A DNA stretch of 64,000 nucleotides, taken from positions 525,871-589,870 of the forward strand of contig BPIQ01000001.1 in NCBI GenBank assembly GCA_026004195.1, given 5' to 3'. Below, piece after piece: positions 53,331 to 60,662 of the stretch. Both the position numbers and the translations under genes were made by a program. This stretch comes from Candidatus Binatia bacterium. GTDB lineage: Bacteria; Desulfobacterota; Binatia; HRBIN30; BPIQ01. The notes below the pieces were generated by a model. It did not search any database. It saw nothing but the letters and a program-made list of their open reading frames with translations, and was not told where the DNA came from. Each line of letters begins with the position of its first letter. Within the stretch, counting starts at the first letter, position 1.

Positions 53331-54468
53331 CTAGTTCGCTCCCATCCCGAGGAGCTGGATCACGTCGATGTTCACGATGGGCGCATCTTCGGCAATCACG
53401 GCGGAAACAAGAGCGCCCGGTCCGTCCGCCTGCGTCCAGTTCGAGCAGTCGAAAGCCTCGCCTTCTCGCGAGGCGCTCGTCACTGACGTCCCCGCTCTCG
53501 GGTTTTCGATGGTGGCGTCGATCCGGCTCGTCGAGAAGACGAACTGCTCGGCTGGCGGATAGGTCTGCGCCATGCACTCCTCCACCGTCGGAGCGGAGTT
53601 CCCGTCGAGCTGCACCGTGCTGACCATCACGTCGAGCACGGCATTTCCGGGCCCACTCGGCTCTCCCGTCACCTCGAAGACGGTGGGACCTCCGGGATCG
53701 GCCCCGTTGCTGTTCCTGCTGGCCCGTACGTCGGTTACGCTTCCACCGTCACAGTCGACGAACCCCGTGCTGCCCGCGGCTTCGAACTTCATGCAAAGCC
53801 CCAGGCCGCCGAGCGGGATGCCGATGGCCAGATAACCGTCCTCGGCAAGCGCAAGCTGCGCCACTCCGTTCTCGTCCGGCGTGCCAGCCGTAAGGCGCAG
53901 GATTCCCGTCATGTTGCTTCCCACATCGAGGAAGCCGGCGGCCGAAGTGAGAAAGACCGTCTTCATGTTGGCCGGGTTTTTCACGATCGGGAACTCCCTC
54001 TCGCCGAGCGCTGCCGGCGCCCCCTCGCAGAGACACTCGGCGCTGCAGGTCTCGCCCTCGGCGCAGTCGGCGTCGGTCTCGCATTCCTCGCCCCCCTCGA
54101 CCACACCGTTGCCGCAAACCGCCGCGGCCTCGCAGAGGCACTCGGCCGTGCAGGTCTCGCCTTCGGCGCAGTCGGCGTCGGTCTCGCACTCCTCGCCCTC
54201 CTCGACGACAGCGTTGCCGCAAACCGGGCCGACGACTTCCGTAGGCGTCGCCGTCACGGTCGCCGTGGGAGGCGCCGGTGTCTCCGTGTGCGTCGCCGTC
54301 GGGGGCGGTGGCGGAGAGGTGGGCGTGGCTGTCGGAGCCGCACGGCTGCGTCGGCGTCGAAGTCGCCACGGGCGGCTGTTCTTCTTCGTCGTCGTCGCCG
54401 TTGCAAGCCGCCAGAAAGACCAGGCTACCGGAGACGAGCAAAAGCCCCGCTACGCGCCAGAATCGCAT
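53331..54468 (-). CDS. Lipoprotein with Myxococcus-type Cys-rich repeats and apparent frameshift
   Basis: ATG 54468 has GGAGGG upstream and opens a lipoprotein signal (MRFWRVAGLLLVSGS, lipobox FLAAC). After the Asp/Glu run and STPTQP the frame is lost; the next frame from about 54340 continues as AAPTATPTSPPPPP, a Thr/Pro linker. Omitting one base near 54339-54344 (CCGTGCGG) restores a continuous protein, and the 1138-nt span is one over a multiple of three. Two 35-aa Cys repeats follow (VCGNGVVEGGEEC, six Cys each), then a C-terminal domain shared with the protein at 51918-52929 (LALAEDGYLAIGIP, FVDCDGG). It follows the GT-C gene by 3 nt and ends at a terminator, so it is probably the operon's last gene. 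Confidence 0.72.
54016..54225 (-). repeat. Two tandem 105-nt Cys-rich repeat units
   Basis: Units 54121-54225 and 54016-54120, nearly identical, each encoding 35 residues with six Cys. They match the myxobacterial disulfide-repeat type. Confidence 0.85.
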
Positions 54469-54471
54469 GGT

Positions 54472-56157
54472 TCACCCTCCTTCCTCTGCTTCTCGTTTCG
54501 TTCCCCGTATTCGAGCAATCGCTCGGTCAAGAGCGCCTAGCCAAGTTTTTTCGCCCTTGTCAAGAGGAGAACCGGGAAATTCCGGCCCGAGGCCGCACCG
54601 CAACTCCACGGAGTTGAGAAGCCGGACCTCGCGGTAGCCGAGCTCCTCGAGGGCGAGTTCGTCGATCTGAGGCGAGTAGCAGAGAACCTCGCGGCAACTT
54701 CCGGGATCGAGATCCTTCGTCCTGCGCACTCGCGGCGAGAGACCGTAGAGGCGGTTCACGGGGTGCGAGGGGTCGAGGACCCCGGCGAACCGATCGTCCG
54801 TAAGGTAAAGGCAAACTTCCGCGGGGGCGAACCGCTGGTGCGCTTCGATGATCCCGTCGAGCATCGTGTAGCCGGTGCGACCGGGCTGCATGCGAAAGAC
54901 GACATCCGAGATGCCGAAAGACGCCCACACCGCGAGCACGGGCAGGACGACCTTCGTCGAGGAAAGCCAGCGGTGGAAGGGGAGAAAGGCGAAGTACGTG
55001 GCCATCGGGATGAGATGGAGAGCCCGCTTGACCGAGACGTTGGCGTAGGGCCCCTGCGAGAAGACGAGCGCCACGACCTGCACGGCGTAGAGCGCGAGGA
55101 TTCGGTACCCGCCCGGAAGATACTTCCCGAAGACCAGTGCGGCCGCCACTCCGGGAACGAAAAGCCAGCGGAAGCCCGGAGGCAGTTGCGGGCCGAAAGC
55201 CCCGGCACTCTGGATCTCGGACTGGAAGGGCAACGACAGCGCTTCGCGGAAAAAGCGCAGGATCTTCGCCCAGCTCCAGTTCGGGTTTTCGACGAGGCTG
55301 AAAAGACGGTCCCCGCGGCCCGTGGCCCACTGCACGAAGACGGGAGTGGCCACGAGAAGACCCGTCGACGCCGCGAGCACGAAGTCCCGGGGCTCGTACC
55401 GGCCCCGCAACACGCCCCAGCCGAGCCAGGCCCAGACGCACGCCGCGAGGTACCAGCCGTTCGGCGTGAGAAACAGCATGAAGCCCGAAAGCGCCCCGAG
55501 AAGAAGCCAGGCCCGGCGCGAGCGGGGCTCCCGCTCGATCCAGAGCCCCAGGGCGATGGCCGCGTACCCGCTCGCGATCCCGTCCATGAAGGGAACGCTC
55601 GCGTAGGTGTAAACGATCCAGATCGAGGTCGTGGCCGACGCCCCCGCCACGAGAAGCCCGAAGGGACGCGAGACGAGACGGGCGAAAACCGCATACACGC
55701 TCGCGAGAGCGAGAACTCCCACGAACACCTTCCCCACGCGATGCCAGAAGAGCGTGGGCTCGACGAGGTGCATGAACGCGTTGTGGAGAACCATCTGGAG
55801 GTAGCCGAAATTGTCCGCCCCGTAGAGGCTCAGAAAGCTCTTGAAGGGCCCCCGCTCGGCGAGGTGAAGGCCGCCGAGAGGCCAGCCGAGGTTGTCCCCC
55901 GTCATGGACCAGCGCCAGTTCGTGCCGAAGGGCACGAGCGCCGCGACGTAGAGCGCGTAGAACCACCAAGGGTGCGAGAGGCGACCGTGAGGGCTTTTCT
56001 CCCCCGGGGGCCACCAGGCGACGAGCCAGAGAAGAGAGCCCAGAAGCCATGCGGCATCGACCGAAGGCTGCCAGCGCGCTTCGTCGAAAAAGGCAAGGAA
56101 GTAGGCGAAGACGAGGAGCGAGGCGCCGGAAAGCACGAACGAACGAGAAAACCGCAC
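54472..56157 (-). CDS. Polytopic GT-C-like membrane protein
   Basis: 561 aa, GTG start in GAGGAAAC context. About ten membrane helices, an outer-loop acidic motif SMTGDNLGWPLGGLH, FWHRVGKVFVGVLAL and an exported C-terminal part with LTDDRFAGVLDP. It resembles dolichyl-phosphate-mannose-type GT-C proteins but is shorter than its neighbours and lacks a propeller or sandwich tail. It overlaps neither neighbour but is 17 nt from the GT2 gene and 3 nt from the lipoprotein gene, so it belongs to one operon. Confidence 0.8.
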   Translation of the reverse strand: MRFSRSFVLSGASLLVFAYFLAFFDEARWQPSVDAAWLLGSLLWLVAWWPPGEKSPHGRLSHPWWFYALYVAALVPFGTNWRWSMTGDNLGWPLGGLHLAERGPFKSFLSLYGADNFGYLQMVLHNAFMHLVEPTLFWHRVGKVFVGVLALASVYAVFARLVSRPFGLLVAGASATTSIWIVYTYASVPFMDGIASGYAAIALGLWIEREPRSRRAWLLLGALSGFMLFLTPNGWYLAACVWAWLGWGVLRGRYEPRDFVLAASTGLLVATPVFVQWATGRGDRLFSLVENPNWSWAKILRFFREALSLPFQSEIQSAGAFGPQLPPGFRWLFVPGVAAALVFGKYLPGGYRILALYAVQVVALVFSQGPYANVSVKRALHLIPMATYFAFLPFHRWLSSTKVVLPVLAVWASFGISDVVFRMQPGRTGYTMLDGIIEAHQRFAPAEVCLYLTDDRFAGVLDPSHPVNRLYGLSPRVRRTKDLDPGSCREVLCYSPQIDELALEELGYREVRLLNSVELRCGLGPEFPGSPLDKGEKTWLGALDRAIARIRGTKREAEEGG

Positions 56158-56174
56158 GTTTCCTCCCCGCACCC

Positions 56175-57104
56175 TCAGGAGCTTTCGCGAATCTCGAGGA
56201 TGATCGCCTGAAGGACGAGCTCGAATCCGAGAAGGAAAGGCAGCACGCTCAGCATGACCGTGCCCGTGGTCGCCGGGTGTCCCGTCACCAGCGAGCGCGC
56301 CCACGTCCAGAGACCGAAGCCCGTCCCCCACACGAGGAGCGGGGCGCCCAGGAACCAGAAGACCCCGATCGGAGAGAAGTCCCGCAGGATGTACTTCTCG
56401 TAGACGCGGTACCAGAAGCCGCGGAAGAGCTTGTAGGGAAACGTGAGGAGAACCTGCCGGATTCGAAGCGACGACTCCTCGTCCCCGTAACGAGCCTCGA
56501 GCGGCACGTCGCACACGCGCACGCCGTGCACGTTGAGGTGGATCAGCATGTCGTTCTCGAAAAAGAAGTCCTCGGAGATCTTCCCGAGGTCGAGAAGCCG
56601 GAGGACCTCGGCGCGCGCGGCCACGTAGCCGTTCTGCGGGTCGAAGATCCGCCAGTAACCCGAGGCGAGCTTCGTGAGAAACGTGAGGAGAAAGTTGCCC
56701 ACGAGTCTCGGGCGCGGCATCCGCCGGAGCGCGTCGGCGTGGAGAAAGCGGTTTCCCTTCGCGTAGCCGCAGCCGTCGCAGAGCGGGTCGAGCAGCCGGG
56801 GCAGGAAAGCCGGGTCCATCTGGCCGTCCCCGTCCACCTTGGCGAGGAGATCCGCGCCTTCCTCGAGCGCGCGGCGGAACCCGGCGAGCGTGGCCCCGCC
56901 GACGCCTCGGGGCTGCTCGTGCCGAAGCACCTCGATGCGAGGGTCCGAAACCGCACGGGCCGCTTCCGAGGTACCGTCCGTGCTGCCGTCGTCGACGACG
57001 AACACGCGGTCGACGAACTCGGGGATCGCGCGGAGCACACCGGGCAGGTGGCGCGCTTCGTTGTGGGCGGGAACGACGACGGCCACGCGGCGGCCCCGGT
57101 ACAT
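56175..57104 (-). CDS. GT2 glycosyltransferase, polyprenyl-phosphate sugar synthase type, with membrane tail
   Basis: 309 aa. GT-A fold: VAVVVPAHNEARHLPGVL, VVDDGSTDGTSEAAR, acidic donor motif KVDGDGQMDP, and IFDPQNGYVAARAEVL. The C-terminus has two or more membrane helices (FLGAPLLVWGTGFGLW). Such enzymes make polyprenyl-phosphate-mannose or -glucose, the donor used by GT-C proteins. It starts two bases after the GT-C/beta-sandwich gene stop, supporting a donor-supply role. Confidence 0.9.
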   Translation of the reverse strand: MYRGRRVAVVVPAHNEARHLPGVLRAIPEFVDRVFVVDDGSTDGTSEAARAVSDPRIEVLRHEQPRGVGGATLAGFRRALEEGADLLAKVDGDGQMDPAFLPRLLDPLCDGCGYAKGNRFLHADALRRMPRPRLVGNFLLTFLTKLASGYWRIFDPQNGYVAARAEVLRLLDLGKISEDFFFENDMLIHLNVHGVRVCDVPLEARYGDEESSLRIRQVLLTFPYKLFRGFWYRVYEKYILRDFSPIGVFWFLGAPLLVWGTGFGLWTWARSLVTGHPATTGTVMLSVLPFLLGFELVLQAIILEIRESS

Positions 57105-57106
57105 GC

Positions 57107-59773
57107 TCAGCGCTCCACCCAGCCCGGAGCCTCGAGCGCCGCCACGATCTCGGGCGTCATCTGCTCGAAGGCGGCCGTGTCCCGGTAGTCCTTCACCATG
57201 AACCAGGCGTTCGGATGCCCGCCCGTCGGCACGACGCGCAACTCGACGGGCCTCCCCGGCTCGACTTCCGAAGCCGGCAGGACGAGGACGAAAACGCCGG
57301 ATTTCCCGGCGACGAGCTGCTTTCCGCGGAAAAAGAGGCGGTAGCCCCCGCGCTCCCATTTCCGCGCGTCGAAATCGATTCCCAGGTCGAATTCCAGCGC
57401 GTACTTGCCGTCGACCCAGAGCTCCGCGCGCCCGGATTCCTCCCCCATCGAGGCCGTGAAGACGAACGCCGTCGTTTTCTTGGCCGGTACCGGCGCCGTG
57501 CGCCACACCACCTCGGCCTGCGCATCCCGCTCGTACGTCCACCACGAACGCGTGCCTCCGCGGTAATCCGGATAGGATTCCTGGGTGTGAACGAAGCGGA
57601 CGATCTCCGCGAAGCCCTCCACGACCTCGAGCTCCTCGGCCCGCGTCCGCTCCGCGGGAGGCGGAGGCGGTACGCTCGCGGGAATCTCGGCCACGTAGCG
57701 CAAGTCCTCGAAGTCCCTTCCGTCGAGATCCGTAAGCCGCGCGACGAAATACCATCCTCCCACGATCTCGCAACTTTTCACGAGAAGCACGTTCCGTCCC
57801 TCGCGGAGCGCGACCTCCCTCGTCTTCGGGCGCTCCCCGAAACGCTCGGGCACCGGAGTCAAGAGCTCCCCGTTGAGCCAGACCTTTCCCGGGTCTTCCG
57901 AGCCCCACATCTCGAGGAGCGCAGGCCGTGCCGTGGGCGCCTCCACCGTCGTGAGCGCGTAGGCGCACGCGTACTCGGGGTTCCCCGGGTGGTCGCGGTC
58001 CTGCCACGCGAAAAATACGTTGAGGTCGACGCGGATGAACTGCGGCGAGATGCGGCGCCAGAAAACCGGGCCGTACTTCCCGGGGTACTGCTTTTTTTCG
58101 ATGGCAGCGACGTCCAGGAACTCCCGGTGGAGACCCTGCCCCCCGCGGTTGTCGAAGGGCCCGAGAACCATCCAGTCCGTGATGTAGTTCTTCCTCTTCC
58201 GCACCTCCGCGATCACGAACTCCACCTGTCCCCCGGGCGCCACGACCTCCTTCAGGACGTCGTAGTCCGAAAAATACTGGAGGTCCGAAGGCCGGAGCGA
58301 GTAGAGGATCCGCCGGTCCATCGAATAGCGACGGTATTCGCTCGGGTCGAGGACAAGGTAGCCAGGGTCGTGGGTTCTCGCGAACTCCCGGGGGTCCTTG
58401 CGCGTGTAGAAAAGCGCGAAGATGTAAGGCTGGTTCACTTCCGTGGCCGTCAGCATCAGGAGGTCGTAGTCCTTGCGGCGCGGCTCCATGAACTCGATCA
58501 CTTCCCGGTAGCCGTACTGGAAGCCTCCGTACGTCGGAGCCGAGTACTTCACGTACTCGCGGAAGTAGAGGTGCAGGTAGCGGGCGATCTCGGGGTAGGC
58601 CGCGGAAGCGAGCCCGACGAGACCGAGCGCCTGGAGCGAAAGGGCAAGGGAGCGGCGCCGGCCGATCCATCCGATCGCACGGAAAAAAGCCCCGATTCCG
58701 GCGGCCGTGACGAGGCAGAACGCCGGCGCCCCGATGAAGCCCCGCGAGGCGCTCGGAATCTCCGTCATGAGCGCCGCCCCTGCCGGGTAGAGGGCGAGCC
58801 ACCAGAGGACGAGCTTCGTTGCCCGGTCGCGCCGGAAGAGCAGCACGAGCAGACCCAGGAGAAGGAACGGAAGAAAAAAGGGATAGAGCTCGCCGTGCCC
58901 GCGAACCGCGTGGCGGACGATCGGGTCTCCCGCCTCGAAGAGAAACCGGGGGGAGAAAAACTCCGCGTAGTTCCGGGCGTAGATCCGCAAGAACTCTTCC
59001 CACCCGAGACCGGGCCGCAGGATCGTCGTGTTGTAGAAGTAGTTCATCCCGCGCCTGTGCGTGAGATCGAACCAGACCACGGGCGCGGCCGTAAGAAGAA
59101 GCACCGGCACGGCCACGAGCCACTCCTTCGGGCGCCGCCAGAGCGTGGGCAGGTAGAGAAGACCGAAGCCCAGGAGGAAGAGCGGCACGAAAAGCTTCGA
59201 GATCGCGTACGCGTAGGGGCAGGCGGCGAGAAAGAAGAACGCGAGCGGCAGCGTCTTTCTGCCTTGCGCGAAGCGGACGAGAAACACGAAGCCGAGGACG
59301 AAAAGAAAAGGAAAGGAGACGAGTTCGAAGGCGATCCGGCTGAAGTGGAGGTGCCAGGGCACGATCGCGAGCAGCGCGGCGAACCAGAGCCCCACCCACG
59401 TCCCCAGGAGCGCGCGCCCGAGAAAAAAGGCGGCCGCTACCGTGCCCGTCCCGAAGAGCGCCGAAGGAAGACGGGTCGTGAACTCGTCGAGGCCCAGGAG
59501 CCGGATGGGAATCGCGGCGGCGTAGATGAAGACGGGGTTTTTGTATCCTCCGAACGACCAGACGAAAAGCGGCCACCGCACGCCGTTCTCGTCGATTCCG
59601 TAGTGCGCGATGGCCCAGGCGTTGTAGCCGAGCGCCGCCTCGTCGCAGAAGAGGCCCGCCGGGAGGTCGCGGAGGTCGTGGACGCGCAACGCGAGCGCCA
59701 GGGTCACGATGGCGGCGAAAAGAACCCAGTGGGGTCGCCGCGTCTCCTCGCTCGGCCGAGCCTTCGCCCCCAT
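57107..59773 (-). CDS. PMT-like GT-C protein with exported beta-sandwich-like C-terminus
   Basis: 888 aa. Residues ~1-400 are membrane-spanning with first-loop FCDEAALGYNAWAIAHYG, then FSFIAFELV-type helix region and RGMNYFYNTTIL. The exported C-terminus holds two unrecognised all-beta parts: one with WMVLGPFDNRGGQG and WLNGELLTPVP (~530-680), and one with FVFTASMGEESGRAELWVDG (~740-860), resembling PA14- or carbohydrate-binding sandwiches. It is 13 nt after a GT2 gene. Confidence 0.85.
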   Translation of the reverse strand: MGAKARPSEETRRPHWVLFAAIVTLALALRVHDLRDLPAGLFCDEAALGYNAWAIAHYGIDENGVRWPLFVWSFGGYKNPVFIYAAAIPIRLLGLDEFTTRLPSALFGTGTVAAAFFLGRALLGTWVGLWFAALLAIVPWHLHFSRIAFELVSFPFLFVLGFVFLVRFAQGRKTLPLAFFFLAACPYAYAISKLFVPLFLLGFGLLYLPTLWRRPKEWLVAVPVLLLTAAPVVWFDLTHRRGMNYFYNTTILRPGLGWEEFLRIYARNYAEFFSPRFLFEAGDPIVRHAVRGHGELYPFFLPFLLLGLLVLLFRRDRATKLVLWWLALYPAGAALMTEIPSASRGFIGAPAFCLVTAAGIGAFFRAIGWIGRRRSLALSLQALGLVGLASAAYPEIARYLHLYFREYVKYSAPTYGGFQYGYREVIEFMEPRRKDYDLLMLTATEVNQPYIFALFYTRKDPREFARTHDPGYLVLDPSEYRRYSMDRRILYSLRPSDLQYFSDYDVLKEVVAPGGQVEFVIAEVRKRKNYITDWMVLGPFDNRGGQGLHREFLDVAAIEKKQYPGKYGPVFWRRISPQFIRVDLNVFFAWQDRDHPGNPEYACAYALTTVEAPTARPALLEMWGSEDPGKVWLNGELLTPVPERFGERPKTREVALREGRNVLLVKSCEIVGGWYFVARLTDLDGRDFEDLRYVAEIPASVPPPPPAERTRAEELEVVEGFAEIVRFVHTQESYPDYRGGTRSWWTYERDAQAEVVWRTAPVPAKKTTAFVFTASMGEESGRAELWVDGKYALEFDLGIDFDARKWERGGYRLFFRGKQLVAGKSGVFVLVLPASEVEPGRPVELRVVPTGGHPNAWFMVKDYRDTAAFEQMTPEIVAALEAPGWVER

Positions 59774-59786
59774 GGTCCGCTTCCCC

Positions 59787-60548
59787 TCACGCCCGGCGCT
59801 CGGCCCTCCCGCCGAGACTCCGCAAAGCCAGGAGTCCGTACCCGCAAATCGTCCGCACGGGCCTCATCTTGCTCGTGCCCGCCTTCCAGTCGTAGCGCAG
59901 GACGAAGGGAATCTCGCAACACCGGGCACCGACCAGGTGGAGCTTCCAGAGAAGCTCGGCCGTGCAGATGAAGCCCCAGCCGCGGAGGGAAAGAAGTTCG
60001 TTTTCGAACCGGAAGACCGCGCGTCGCAGAACCTCGACGCGCACGGCCCGGTAGCCGCAGGCGTAATCCCGGACGCCCGGAATCCGAAGGAAAAGCCGCA
60101 GGAGAGCGTTCGCCCCCCGACTGAAAAGCTCGCGGTGCGCGGGCACGCCCACCACCTCGGCACCCGGTCGAAAGCGGGAAGCCACGACGACGTCGCAGCC
60201 GGCTTCGATCCGCTCGAGCATCGCGGGGACGTAAGCCGGGTCGTGCGTATCGTCGGCGTCCATCGTGACGAGGACGTCCTCGTCCGACGCGCGATCCGCC
60301 ACCCACTCGAGACCGTCGCGCAAGGTTTCCGCGAGCCCCCGGTTGAAGCGGTGCCGGAGGATCTCGAGCGGCATTCGGGCCGCTTCCTCGCGCAGGATGT
60401 CCTGGCTTCCGTCGCGACTTCCGTCGTCGACGGCGAGGACGCGGTACGGAATCCCGGCCCCCTCGCAGGTCTCCCGGATTCGCCGCAGCAGCGACGGGAG
60501 TCCGGATGCTTCGTTGTAGACCGGGAGGAGAAACAAGACGCGGCGCAT
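59787..60548 (-). CDS. GT2 glycosyltransferase
   Basis: 253 aa. VLFLLPVYNEASGLPSLL, LAVDDGSRDGSQDIL, acidic motif VTMDADDTHDP and VASRFRPGAEVVGVP match dolichyl-phosphate-sugar synthase-like GT2 enzymes. No C-terminal membrane tail, unlike the enzyme at 56175-57104. First gene of the five-gene minus-strand operon ending at 53271; likely makes the lipid-linked donor for the GT-C protein next to it. Confidence 0.9.
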   Translation of the reverse strand: MRRVLFLLPVYNEASGLPSLLRRIRETCEGAGIPYRVLAVDDGSRDGSQDILREEAARMPLEILRHRFNRGLAETLRDGLEWVADRASDEDVLVTMDADDTHDPAYVPAMLERIEAGCDVVVASRFRPGAEVVGVPAHRELFSRGANALLRLFLRIPGVRDYACGYRAVRVEVLRRAVFRFENELLSLRGWGFICTAELLWKLHLVGARCCEIPFVLRYDWKAGTSKMRPVRTICGYGLLALRSLGGRAERRA

Positions 60549-60592
60549 CTCCGGAGGTCAGCGGCGTTCGGTTCCCCGAGCGCGAGAGTCGG

Positions 60593-60621
60593 TTGACACG
60601 TCCGTCCTGCCCATATAGGTA
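60593..60621 (+). promoter_or_regulatory. Promoter of the Agl23-like/NHL gene
   Basis: Consensus TTGACA (60593-60598) with TATAGG 15 nt downstream or TAGGTA 17 nt downstream (60614-60621). The ATG at 60663 has no ribosome-binding site. Confidence 0.5.
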
Positions 60622-60662
60622 GCTCGAACTCCTCGGTGCGGGCTCCGAACCGTCCAGACCGT

